From Ianthella basta (Eukaryota > Porifera > Demospongiae > Verongiida > Ianthellidae), in assembly GCA_964019415.1 (NCBI GenBank), contig OZ025878.1, forward strand, positions 4,716,512 to 4,780,511: a DNA stretch of 64,000 bases, in the 5' to 3' direction. The notes beneath the pieces are model-generated. The model was given only the letters and a program-made list of their open reading frames with translations, was not told the DNA's origin and made no database searches. Below are positions 49,811 to 62,039 of this stretch, in pieces. A program made the translations under genes and the position numbers. The stretch's first letter is position 1. Every line of letters starts with the position of its first letter.

Positions 49811-52795
49811 TTCAGGATGATTTCACATTCGATGCATGCGATTCAAAGAAAACGTGGACCAGCTTTTGATGGTTACCAGTGGTTTGGCCACAACAGGTCT
49901 AACTTGAGTAACAAGGCAGTCAAGGGGTCTGGTGGTGTTGGGTTGCTGGTCAGATTGTCATGGTGTCAGTTCTGGACGGTGACCGTAGTGGAGGTAGGTA
50001 TGGAGGATGTTATGTGGGTGAGGTTTGAGCACAAGGAGTCAAGACAGGTATTCTTGGTAGTTGTTTGTTACTTCCCACCAGTAGCAAGCAGCCGTGATGT
50101 GGACATTGAAGAACGTTTCCAGATCCTTTCAGAACAGATTCAGACATTTCAGTTGGAAGGTCATGTTGTAGTTTGTGGTGACTTTAATGCCAGATGTGGT
50201 GGTTTGAAAGATACTGGTGACTTGGATAGAAGGATTGAGGAGAGGGTTGTTGTAGACCATGTGGTAAATGACCAAGAGGAGCTGCTGGTGGGATGTTTGC
50301 TGAATTCGGGTTTGTGTATGGTGAATGGTCGCAAAGGTAATGATGAGTTCACCTGCATCTCTAGCAAGGGATCCTCAGTAGTGGACTATTGCCTTGTGCC
50401 AATAGAGGAACTGAACTGCATCATTGACTTTGCCGTGAAGACTATGTCAGAATGCAAAAGAATCCTTTGCAGTCATGTAGAGGGCATTCGTGCCCCTGAC
50501 CACTCTATCCTAGTATGGGACCTGCTCATAGGCAGCTGTTTGGCTGGTTCGCAGGGGAGACCTGATAGAGAATGCTCGCGGCCATGTACTTCAACTAGGT
50601 TCACTGTACCGGAAGGGTACATGAGTCAGGATAGTGAGTTTATATAGAGTATCATTGCCGGTCTACTAGATGTCTCTGGGAAGCAAAGCAAGCTAGATGC
50701 AGTATATACGGAATTGATTGAGGGGATGAAGAGAAGACTCAAGGTTGTGAAACATATGGCTAAGAAGGGACAGCCATGGTTCACAAAAGAACTCCTCGGC
50801 TTGAGAAAGGTTATGCACCGGTATGAGTCAAGCTGGCTGAGGAGTGAAGGAGAGGATCGCAGAATGAGAAGGTCACAGTACCTTAAAGCAAGACAGTCCT
50901 ACTCTAGAGCAGTAAAGAGGGCTAAGAGGCAGTTCCAATTTCAAAAGCGACTCAAGCTTGAGTCCCAGCTAGGATGTCCTAAGACATTTTGGCAGTCCAT
51001 CAAGCGGCTGAACATTAGTCGAATAAAGAAGAAGTGTAATCTGTTGGAGGGGCAGTGTGAAAATGGAAATGTGTACAGTAATGAGGAAGCAGTGAATTGT
51101 TGGCGGGATCACTTCTGTACGCTATTGGGTGGAACAGCTGGTGGAGGAGAGGAGAGGGGGTCGCCCCTAAAGAACAGAAGAAGAATTTCAGTGAAAAGCT
51201 GTGTCTACCACTCTCATCAGAAGAGATTCGCTGGGCACTGAATAAAGTAAAGATAGATGCTACCCCCGGTCAAGATGGCATTGGGGTGGAGATGATGTTG
51301 GCTGAACCTTTGTTTGAAGTATGGATGACTTCGTTCCAAGTATGCGGGGAATCTGGCCTGGTACCATCTGTATGGAAGGAGAGCTTGGTTCCAAAGAAGT
51401 CCCCTTCTTCCAGTTCCAAAGAAGTCCCCTATGGGTATCTGTGAAAACACCAATTTCCGAGGTATATATTGCCCTCACTTCTACAGTGAGTAAAGTCATG
51501 TGTACAGTTTTGAACAACCGGTCGTCATGTGTTGCAGAAGATGAAGGGTTAATTGCTGAGGAACAGGCAGGTTTCAGGAAGCATAGAGGGTGCAGGGACC
51601 AGGTGCTAGCACTAGTGTTATTGAGTCAGATGGAAGTGGCAAAAAAGGCAGTAGGGATGATAGTGGCTTTTATTGATTTCTAAAAAGCATACGACAGGGT
51701 GGATAGGGGACAGCTATGGAGGTGTCTTGAGGGTCTTGGTATCGGTGGTAGCTTCTTGCAGTTTTTGAAAGCTCTATATAACGGTACTTCATGTAGTGTG
51801 AAAGTTGACAACAAACAGAGTGACGAGTTCTTGGTGACCAGTGGGCTTAGACAGGGATGTGTGCTGTCACCTCTGCTATTCTCATTATACATCAATGCCC
51901 TAGTAGACACCTTGAAGAAACATGACTGTGGTGTCCAATGTGGAAATGATATCATCCCAGGTCTGCTTTTTGCGGATGACACAGCATTGCTGGCACCAGA
52001 TGAGGAAGGTCTTATAAGGAGTCTGAATTGCATGGTACAGTGGTGTGCTGAGTGGGGAGTGAAGATCAATGTGGCCAAATGTGGAATTATGCATGTGAGG
52101 AAGAAGAGTGTGGAGAGGTCAAATTTGAAATTTGTTATTGATGGTGAAGAAGTTCCTGTGGTGAGCAGCTACAAGTACCTGGGATGTATAGTGGATTAGT
52201 TCTTAGAAATGAAGGAGATGATTGAGGATAAAGCAATGGCAGGGAAGAAGGCATTAGGGGCATGGTTTCAGAGATGTACAGCAGAGTTGGGAGACATTGG
52301 TATTGGGACATTTAGGAAATTGATGACTTCTCTAGTGGACTCCACGATGTTGTATGGAGCTGAGGTTTGGGGTTGTTGTTGGAATGTACAATCAATACAA
52401 CAAGTGCAATTGAGAGCAGTCCGTTTATTCTTTGGAGTTGGGACTCTTCACCCCCGAACATCACTGCTGCTGGAGCTAGGAGACCTCCCAGTGGTATGGC
52501 TGGCGAGGATAAGATGTATGGTTTTTTGGCTCAAGATTTTGACTAGTGCAGCATATGATGGAAGGTTGCTGAAAAGAGTGTCTGTTGAGGCTATAAGACT
52601 CAATAAGGGTACAGAATGAACTCCCTATACCCTGCAGGCCCTTAACTGACTTGTATATTGTATATGTGAAGGACATCATCTAAACAGTTTTATGTAAATG
52701 TTTGTGTATATAGTGCTACTCTGGGCCAGCCTGGGCCCTAGTGCTGTATGGCATGATGCACTCAAATATTGATTGATTGATTGATTGATTTAGCA
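49808..52795 (+). mobile_element. Nearly full-length non-LTR retrotransposon (endonuclease plus RT), inactive
   Basis: Frame 49808-50647 is an AP-type endonuclease: GGVGLLVRLSW, VVVCYFPP, the catalytic CGDFNARCGG, SSVVDYCLV and RAPDHSIL. The frame at 50714-51241 is the connector (KKGQPWFTKELLGLR, CPKTFWQSIKRLN). The RT follows in 51097-52619: VKIDATPGQDGIG, EEQAGFRKHRGCRDQ, MIVAFIDF, then a stop at 51681 where KAYD should join, LRQGCVLSPLLFSLY, the catalytic LLFADDTALLA, SYKYLGCIVD and, after another stop, the C-terminal part (MLYGAEVWG). A short tandem duplication of CCAAAGAAGTCCCC near 51390-51430 shifts the frame. The end is a TTGATTGA tail (about 52768-52790). Clade assignment would need a phylogeny; a TTGA tail is shared with the LINE at 36.4 kb. 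Confidence 0.88.
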
Positions 52796-53302
52796 GACAA
52801 TGCAGTAGATAAAGATATGACACGGACAAATTTCTGCAAAAGAGTTAGCACGACTGCTGCAGTCGTGTGCAATTTCCTAAATTCTAACATTCCGTTGCTG
52901 TCACAGTTCATAGCAGACTGATCTGATTACAATGTGCATGTTGTCATTTGCCATTTCTCGGATGTCCTTGGTATTTATGTAATATTATGTATATGTTTTA
53001 TGAACCTGTTTTTATTTATCACAGGCAGTGCGCATGTGTGCCTTATTGTAATCACTGAATTGATGATGATGCAGGTGCTGAAGGGTTTGAGCCCATTCAG
53101 TAGTTGCAGCAGTATTCAAGCACAGGTGCTTCTCGCTAAAGCCGACTGTCGGCGATAGCTACGTACTATTCCACCGAACTGATACGAACGATTTCTTCGT
53201 TGTATATAGCATAACATATATATAGCTAATCTCCACTGCTTTCCAAGCTTCTATGCTGCCCTCCTTCCAAAGCTAAACCTAGCAACGGAAAATAAATCAA
53301 TT

Positions 53303-53421
53303 ATAACACCTCCAGTCGGGATATGGCTGACTGATAAGTACCCCCCCCCCCCCCCCCTCAGGTGATTTACACCCTCATGAGTCGTGCTTACACATCAGCC
53401 ATACCCTCCCGGAGGTGTTAT
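53303..53421. mobile_element. Small foldback element around a poly-C tract
   Basis: Left arm ATAACACCTCC..CGGGATATGGCTGA (53303-53330) pairs with right arm TCAGCCATACCCTCCCGG..GGAGGTGTTAT (53395-53421). A 17-base C run (53341-53357) lies between the arms. No coding potential; the form is that of a MITE. Confidence 0.65.
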
Positions 53422-54074
53422 ATCCAATGCATAATTATAAGATTACCTGTACTATAATATACTATATAAATTGGCGTGAGCACACTTTGTTGCTTACTCT
53501 GGCATTGATTTCATGTCAACAGAGTACCATCAGGAGACCACATAGTCATGTAAAATAGATCTTCAAATATATTATTTGAATTAATGTAATTATGATATTG
53601 TCCATTGATTAACCATGAGCATGTTATTATGCACACATATTATGGCCATTCAAGGATTGCAATTGACTATACGTCATTACTCAATCGCACTGACTTAAAT
53701 CATTATTGATCAACAGTACAGTACTATGAATCTAAACCATACTATACATTATATTATTGTTAATTTAATTATTACTATTATCATCAAACTATGTAAAATT
53801 ACTAATATACGTAAAACGTATAATAATGCATTGTATATCCAAACTCATTAGCATAAGCTGTATACAAATTATGCTACACATTCTTCAGGTACCCTCTACT
53901 GTGCATCCTTGACCATGCACTGGGCTTGCATCAACACTTAAGCTCTTGATCACATTCACTACAGAATGGAAGATAGACAGAGACACATGCAGATAGCACT
54001 TGTGGCTCTACTGGCATCATCAGAACCTTTTCCTTCCAATAAATTTGGGCTTCTTTTAAGAGGAGACTGCATGT
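53422..54074. other. AT-rich spacer
   Basis: I see no exon, repeat array or motif of note here; it follows the 3' end of the Roc-COR gene and is very AT-rich. Confidence 0.5.
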
Positions 54075-54915
54075 CTAATTAGTAAGTGCTGCTTGTTGGG
54101 AATACAAACCTTTGATCCTCTCAACCAGTATATCTGCTGGTATTGGACAGCTGCAGGCTCCTTGACGGTAGTATGCCTTAGCATCATCGCGTTTAAGCCA
54201 AACAATAGCATGGGCATGTGGTTTCACACAGATGTCAAATCTCCATCGTCCTGTTTGCTTTCCAGTGCTGTCCTGGAGCTTCACTGGCTGTATACTCCAG
54301 AATGATGCCTCCACTGCAGGGTAGAAAGCCTGCATCATTTGGCCAACTTGTGCTTGGAGATGATCCATGGCCTCATTCTGATCAATGACAAGTCCCTCCT
54401 CCACAATATTACCTTTGTTTTGGATGCCAAAGTGCACTGTTCCTCCAGCAGGGTGGTTCAGCATGGCATTGATTTCTTTCTTGTGATGTGCCACCATATC
54501 AAGGACATCTCTTTTCCCTGCACAGGGGCGAGGAGGCTTGTTCTTGAGACCTGGAACGCTAAGTTCTTTGTACTCGTGTTCATCAGTTTCTGGGTCAACA
54601 CAAGCACCAGCAGTCCCTGAATAAGTGTGCACATAATAAAGAAACAATATTTACAGTGCAAGCCAACTAATGTGTGCCAGACATGCCAAATCATGCAGTG
54701 GGATATACAAATGCATATGTGTTTCCATTCAAGTGTTCTGATAAAACATACTTCTCAATAACATACTGAATCACAGAACATGCTCCACATTGGTTGGCCT
54801 GTACGTACCACACAGTACACACTTGTACTTGTACTTGTAATACCACAGCCAAGACTGAGTGGACCCCATGAATAGGGTAAGCCAGCTCGCGTGTGTACAC
54901 ACACACACACACACA

Positions 54916-55013
<98 letters not shown>

Positions 55014-57467
55014 CTAACTACATTTATCTATGTTATTGGCCTTGACAATCTTTTGTAGCACATTTGATTGGAAGAAACTCAAACTACAGGTAAACTACAG
55101 GCTACTCTCACTACTACGCTCATGTAACATATACATCAGACACTGATACACTCACCAAATCTGGTAGAGTCAGCAGCCCTTTTCATGATCCACATGTCAT
55201 GTAGCTGCACAAGCTGCATGCAGTAGATAGATGAAAATGCTAGATCATGTAGCAGGGGACAATGGTAAGGAAGCAATTAAGCAGGCTAGACAGTATGATT
55301 AACTTGTGCAACAGTTGTACATGTTGCATTATCTCTGTATTCTTACCTGCATGTCTACTGGACTGAACCAAATCTGTTCCTCCTGTTTGCTGTCTCTCCC
55401 CTCTTCAGTTGCTCGGCAAATTAAGGACTTTCCCTTTGATGCTACCTGTCTGAGGGTAGCAAGGTGAGGAGTTTGACTGCAGTCACAGTGGCATTCAAAC
55501 CCAAAAACAAGATTACATGCTAGCATGCCTTGGACACCTAGCACATCCTTAGCAGCAGATTCCATGTTCTTGGAAAGTATGTGGTACATCTGCTTACAGA
55601 TTTCATGCAGCTCCACTGCTGAATCCTTTGCATCCAACTCTTCTATCAGAATGGGAGTTAGACTGATGAATCCTGGTGCCTCTCTCAAGTATAGATCAAA
55701 TTTCCCTGAGCGAAACATGACTGTATTGCGGTTGCTTGACTTCGGAAAGGGTTTCCAGGGCCCATTAACTCTGCTGAGCTTCACTGCCAGCTGGCAAAAG
55801 ACACCTCGAGGGAGATCAGTGTAGACCATAGGAGATGCGGTGAATTCAAAGGTGACACATAGGGAGGCCACAGTGCCCTGCTTCGCCATTTTTGTCTGCT
55901 CTTGTGGGAGGACAATAGGCATGAAATAGGACGGAGCAGAATACCCAGAGTCTGCATAGTGTGCCAACAATCCAAGGTGCTCCAGGGCTCCAAGGAACCA
56001 CCTTCGGTCCACTTCCTTCCTAATGCCCAATTCTTCAAACAACTCATCATAATCACTAGGGATGATGCCATATTGTTTGAACATCCTCACACCAGGGCAT
56101 CTCGGGTGTTTGTTGTGCTGTATGGCAAGAAGCTTGGACACCTCCTTGAGGAAGACTCCTGTGTCAGTGCAAACAAAATTGCTTTCATTGGGAACACCTC
56201 GGAGGTTGAAGAAGGAGTAAAATCCCAGGAGGGAAAACAGATTTAGGAGGGCAGTAAATTGCTTTTCTGCATTTTGTGCATCGACATAACCACTTTCCAA
56301 ACAGAATTGTTGTAGATCCTGGAATCTGAGGAACTTTTGTGGGCAACGTCGGGTGGTTTGCATGCAAAGAAACCACATCACCGGCACTTTCAGCTGGAGA
56401 GCAAATTCAGCTTTGGAAATGTCCTTGCGAAGGCTGTTGACACATGCTCTGTCATCCTCATCTTTGGCCATGCTGTTGATGAGGTAAAATGGCTGGCCTG
56501 CAGAATTGACCTGGATGGAGTGATAATACGGCTTTCCCTCTAAGTCCTTCAAGTGCTTTCCAATATCCTTTACTGCCTTCTCTTCTTTCCCTTCCTTGAC
56601 AAGCTTATCTCTGAAGTTGCCCACAACAAAAATACACAGCTTCGGCAGCTGGCTTCCTCTCTGCTGAAAATTGTGCATCTTTGTGAAGCACTTGTGTGCC
56701 ATGGTCTGCATGCTGGAGAAGGAGCGCAGCATCATTTCCCATCCTGTCTCAGCACTGAGTTGCTGATCTTCTATTACCTCTTCCCTGTCGCTAGGGCGAT
56801 ATGTGATGGGGACAGGCTGATCTAGATCACGGGCTGCATTGAATACTTGGATGTATGTACATGGGGCTGTCAAAAGGAGGGGGAGGGCATCCAGGAAAGA
56901 TGGTTGACCGCCTGTGTCAAGCAAGTGGATGAATGAAGCATTCTGCAGCTTGATGCAATTACCTTCCAGTTTCTTTGGCAAACTGGGGCGAAACTTCTCA
57001 AGTAAAGCAACGACTTCATTTTTCACAGGTGTACGCTTCATTGCCTGAACATGTGCTGAAGCTACTGTCACAAATTCTTCTTCAACATGGTGGGGTAAGG
57101 CTGGATATGTATCTACATCATTATACTCCTTGCTCATTATGCAGTCATGCACAGATAACTCCATCACATCATCAGTGACTAGCTGCCAGGCAGAGGTGCA
57201 TTCCCCTACAGCATAACACTCTGTGACTACCTGTGGAGTTTCCATCACAGCAGTGCTCTTCTTGATGGCCTTGGGTGTGTTATGCACAAGGAGGTGCTTC
57301 AAGGAGGACTTTCCCACTGAAGGAGTGCCAACAAAGATACAACGTTTCACATCTACCTCCACGGAGCCATGCTTATCGAGGGATTCCTTGTATGCCAATT
57401 CCCAATCTGTGTGAGAACGAGTGGAGAGTATGCATGTCAAATTATGCCTACATTCTATGTTATCCAA
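54075..57467 (-). CDS. Roc-COR GTPase with C-terminal Schlafen-type AlbA_2 domain
   Basis: Three minus-strand exons: 55347-57406, 55156-55213 and 54075-54616 (stop), joined in phases 0 and 1, about 886 aa in this form. The large exon is a Ras-of-complex GTPase, with P-loop GTPSVGKSS, the G3 box LLDTGGQPSF and a G4-like VVGNFRDKL. A COR-like region follows (PVMWFLCMQ, FCLESGYVD, LLNLFSLLGFYSFF, TGVFLKEVSKLL). The last exon has an AlbA_2 (Schlafen N-lobe-like) signature: EHEYKELSVPG, HKKEINAMLNHPAGGTVHFG and GIQNKGNIVEEGLVI. Roc-COR proteins are GTP-switched scaffolds; AlbA_2 domains occur in Schlafens, which act on RNA. An innate-immune role is only inference. The start is uncertain: a CACACAG acceptor at 57407 suggests missing upstream exons, but an ATG at 57467 keeps the same frame. 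Confidence 0.82.
54898..55010. repeat. (CA)n microsatellite
   Basis: CA array on the plus strand within the intron between the two last exons of the Roc-COR/AlbA_2 gene. Confidence 0.97.
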
Positions 57468-57934
57468 TGTGCAATGTATTCTTTGTTCAGTTATTGCTTT
57501 AATCCTCCATTCTACAGAGTATCACCATGGGATAGGTGTTAGCAAGGGGCTAATCTTGTGGATTAAGGAAGGACATGTTTAGGGGTGTCTTTCAAGACAA
57601 ACTCCTCCAACACTAGCTGATGAATTGCTACCAAACTTTCCCCATCAACTCATCCATTGCAGTCGATGCCACTTAATTGCACGCAAGCTCAGGTATGCGC
57701 AGAATTATAATGACGTAACAGCCGGTAGCGCCTATGCGGCCATTTTATGTACAGAAAAGATAGGATAAATTTGCATTCCATTCATTGTACATTTGCGTGT
57801 GTCTAAACTGTGTTGTATATACCTTGTTTGCTATTATAGCATGAAAGAATAGCCCTTTCTATAGAAACGGCGCTTGAAGCAAGAAAATCGGTCGAAGTGC
57901 GAACGAAATCAAAGATCTGTTGGAGCTGTCGACT

Positions 57935-59400
57935 ATGCCTGGAGATACTTGTATTGTGTGTGGCAACATGACAGCGCACGATCGCCGTGCTTCTTTCCAT
58001 CGCTTTCTGAAGTATTCGTGTAGATGAGCAGTATGGCTCTGAGCATTGGGGGTTGTCAAGGACCAGCTGAGAGACCACTTGCATGTGTGTTGCAGGCACT
58101 CCCTGACGGCAACACTAGCCCCTGTCTAACGTAGGGAAATGGATACAAGGCAAGCCTCCCAGAGCGAAACGATTGAAGGCAAGAGAAGTTGCCAAGCCTG
58201 TTCCTGAGCTGAGTAGTTCTCATGCAGTCACCACCAATGAGCCTCAGCAGGTCAGTATTGCCTAGTGAAGGTCATAGCGAGTAGGGTGATGACACTGTTA
58301 CCACTTCACCAGTACGACAAGTGACTCCATCACAAAGCACTGAGGAATGGTGAGCACTGCTCTGCCAGCTAGAATCGAGTTTCTTGAAGCAGAAATTGAC
58401 TGTCTCAAAGCTGGCATCAGCAAACCACAATTACAGTTCTTCAGGGTTGAACAAATCCAGCACAATAATCGCCTCTTTCACATTTACACTGGGTTTGCCT
58501 CATATATCATCTTTCTTGCATTTTGTAAGTTCTGGGACCTGTCATCCATGAGCTGAACTACTGGGGCCTCAGATAGTAGCTTCAGCAAATGCACCCTTCC
58601 TGCAATTTGGTTCTCATGAATCAGTTGTTCCTTTTGTGAGCAAAGCTCAGGCGCAATTTGAAAGGTGACGACCTTGCCTTTCGTTTTGGGATTTCAGCAA
58701 GCACAGTGTCACAGTACCTAACAACTTGGATCTGCTTTCCATATCACCGCTTGAAGGAGCTACAATGGTCATCATCAGTTGAACAAGTAATGGGCACCGT
58801 GTCAAAATCTTTCAGGAAGAAGTTTCCCATGACCTATGTAAACATTGATGGTAGTGAGATGTTCATGCAGAGTCCATCAGATCTGTACCTGCAATCATCT
58901 GCTTGGAGCTAGTATAAATACCATAATACGGCAAAGTTCCTCGTTGCGTGTACCCCCAATGGAGCTATAAACTACATCTCCCCAGTCTTTGTGAGATGTA
59001 TCTCGACGTGGAGCTAATGCGGAATTCTGGCTTCCTGACAACACTTCAAGACAAGCCTGGTGTGTCCATCCTAGTAGATAGGGGTTTCACCACAAAAGAC
59101 ATGCTAAAAGAGCTGAAAATGGAGCTAAACATTCAAGCTTTCGTGGAAGGCAGAAAATAACTTCCTGCTGGGGAAGTTCAAGAAGGACGTGAGATTTCCT
59201 CCCTACAAATCCACATGAAAAGAGTGATTGAAAGACTGAAGAACTTTGGCATTTTGAGTGAAACAATTCTACTGAACTCTTATTCGTCCACCAGAAGCCA
59301 CCACAGAGAGTGATGTGATGGAGTACATTGAGGAACTTACAGACAACGAAAGTGACAGATTGCAAAACCTCGGAACATTTATATGTACTTTACTTGCTGT
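57935..59400 (+). mobile_element. THAP plus DDE transposase relic
   Basis: The ATG at 57935 starts CIVCGNMTAHDRRASFHRF, the zinc-binding opening of a THAP DNA-binding domain. Its second half appears in another frame near 58130 (GKWIQGKPPRAKRLKAREV). A coiled-coil-like segment follows (FLEAEIDCLKAGI at 58374), then RLFHIYTGFASYIIFLAFCK, a helix-turn-helix (KGDDLAFRFGISASTVSQYL at 58658) and the start of the DDE fold (TYVNIDGSEMFMQSPSDL; LVDRGFTTKDML at 59070). This order is that of THAP-bearing DDE_Tnp_4-type transposases. Several stops and frameshifts make it inactive. It lies head-on to the Roc-COR gene and could be why upstream exons of that gene are not seen. Confidence 0.75.
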
Positions 59401-59639
59401 GCATGTAGGTATACATTGGATGTAATATGAATAAAAATATTTGCAGTTCTGTAACAGTTCAATATTTTGTGTGCTCAAAGTGGTGAAACAGGAAGCTTTA
59501 ATACATATACAGGGCTGACAGTTTCTGTTGCTCAACAATTATCATAAAACTCGGCTAGCCATGGTAGCAGAGTCTTATCCCAATAGCCTTTGTCAAATTT
59601 AATCTGCTGCAGCTGATAAAAACTGCTTTAGCTGCAGGA

Positions 59640-60840
59640 TGCTAAGCACCAAATTGCTTGGTGGGGTGTTAAGTCTCCTTCCGAGGATATACCCAAACAT
59701 GAGTGCGTCTGTATTGTCTTACAGTGTACCACCCAGGAGAATTCTCTGCTGTCTTGTGTCTCTTTCAACCTTGTGGATAGTTTCCTCAGATATAGCAAGA
59801 CTGGCCTTGAAAGCATCTATTGTGTTTCTCAATGCTGATGTAGATGAAGGTATGGGGTTCACAGGGGTTCTAGATCCACAGCTGCTGTTCCAGAAGCAAA
59901 AAGAGCAGCAATATGCACAACTGCTCTCCATAGATCTTTTCTAAAAGGGCAGGGAGACGATCACGAGTGCTTACCCTAAACTCCATAGGACGAGGGTTGA
60001 AATCTTCCAATAGCTCCAGTGTCCTCTTCTTTTCCTGGCCACAGTAATGTTTAACAAAAGATACCTCCGATATTGCCATGGTGCTTCCTTTCTTTTCCTG
60101 GATGGCTTCCATTGACAAAGAAGCAATGTGACTGGCACAGCCTTCTCATCACAGCTAACAAGAACATCAGGAGACTTGAGTTCACTGGGTTGTAACTGGT
60201 CCAAGAACTGATGAGCTGCTGACATAGACACATAAACATGCAGAAGTGCAGACACATGTGTATAGCTTGCTGACTTCCTGCATGTCAAGAAACATATGGA
60301 AATGCAATAGAAGAGAATCATTAAATTGTTGGAAATATGTGGCAAGTATACTTTGCATCCAATATAGTAATTTAACTTACCTTGCAGCACATTCACATTG
60401 TTGCATCTTGAATGTTGGCAAATGGTCCAGTGCGCAGCCACCAGGTTTCATGAATGGCTTCATGACTGACTGAACATGGCAATACTAGGAATGTTGAATA
60501 TTCGCTCCTAAACGGTCTATGTGTTCTGATGCCCAGTGAGTATATCCCCATGTAAGAGCCCTGAGCGTTCCATCACCACTGCCTTGACTAGCATGGGTAG
60601 AAAGATAAGTGTAGACTGTGCTGGTTGTGACATGAGGGGCTTTCTTTTTCATGCTGTTAGCATTTGCCTTAGTCACAGTCTCCAGCCAGCGATTGCACAG
60701 CTACCATCTGTCCAGAGTCTTCGAATTGCATGCTTTTCCTGTGGAGATATAATCCATCTGCATCCACAATCTGAGCATTGTCCCTGTCATCCTAGGTGGA
60801 TGCTACCAATAGACAACAGCAACGAACTTATAACATATAA
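59640..60840 (-). pseudogene. Decayed unrecognised coding region
   Basis: Minus-strand frames change several times but keep coding-like content: CSDCGCRWIISPQEKHAIRR near 60770, MTKANANSMKKKAPHVTTS near 60670, HETWWLRTGPFANIQDATM near 60430, then after an interruption HQFLDQLQPSELKSPDVLVS near 60210 and VKHYCGQEKKRTLELLEDF near 60060. A Cys-x-x-Cys pair is present at the start. I do not recognise the family. Because it follows a transposase and precedes a gypsy relic, another transposon-encoded protein is the likeliest source. Confidence 0.35.
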
Positions 60841-61299
60841 TATATAAACTTATATCTTATAATATATGGCTGAAGCCATGTATAGGCATTAAACAGTGTT
60901 AGCTCATGTCTTACCGGCTGATCAATTGGGCTTGCAGCTACTTTGATTCCTCTGTACAGGAGCCACTATTTCAGTTCAGGCACAGTGTGAGACTCATAGG
61001 GCTCATGTAGGTCTGCTCCAGGGATGTCTTTAGCTGTAACCCGCTGGGCTCTTCACCTCTTGCTGACATCACGTCACTGGGTACATGTACCTGCACAGAA
61101 TCGCCTTGGTTTTGTTTGCACCTCGGCTGAGTTTCTCGTTTCGAACGCCGTTGTCATGCTTACAGGCTATACCTTCACAACGCATTTACAAACACAACGG
61201 CACGATTTAGGTGCACACAAGTGTACAATGAATGGAATGTGGATTTTGTCTATCTTTTCTGAACCTTAGATGGCCTCACAGGCGTTGCCGAATGTGATG

Positions 61300-61395
61300 T
61301 CATTCATAACCCTTTATCGCCGTATGACACATTCATGTGTCATAAAATGCAATGTCATTAATGCTGAATGACACCTTTAGGTGTCATAACCAAAG
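61300..61395. repeat. Pair of short palindromes with TGACAC motifs
   Basis: TATGACACATTCATGTGTCATA and, 40 bases on, ATGACACCTTTAGGTGTCAT are palindromic hairpins. Just before them is CCCTTTATCGCCG, a sequence type seen at some transposon termini. No coding potential around them (60.9-62.0 kb has no recognised gene). Confidence 0.5.
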
Positions 61396-62039
61396 AAGCC
61401 TGAAACTATTGCATTTTCTTTCACCACAAGTCTAAGACGCAGAGAACTGTTATGATGGAGCCTTCCTTCAGCGAGTCTGCTCTGTCTCCTGGTCGCGCAA
61501 GCTGTGTGCAAGTAGCTGCTTTAGTCCGAGTGGAATTACACCTTGTCTTACTCGTTCATAATTGAAGCCCAAGAACACGTGCTGCGTAAAAAATGAATGA
61601 CAGACACTACACCTTCCTGTGGTACTGCGCCAGCAGTTCATCTACAATGTCATTTTTCAGGGCCTAGAAAAGGCTTGGAGAGTAACATAGTGTGATGTTT
61701 TGCTCAGTGGCACCACACACTCATGCGAAAAGTTCGTGCTGGGTCCAAATAGACTGTCGAACGTAATGGAGTACATTGCACTACACTACTTTCCTCTTAC
61801 ACTGTCATTCGGGTGAAGTATGTACAATATGTCTCCGATTAGTTCATGTTTATTGACAGTGCAACAAGACTGATATCATTATTAGCAATGCGTGCATTGG
61901 ACAGTTTTACAAGACAAAGGCCATTGTTACAGGAATAGTAACTATGAACAGATATTATAGCATTCAACACAAGCATAACTGCAAAGAGCTATATCCAGTA
62001 ACAATCAGTAGTTGACAGTGTCTAGGTGTTAATAACTAC

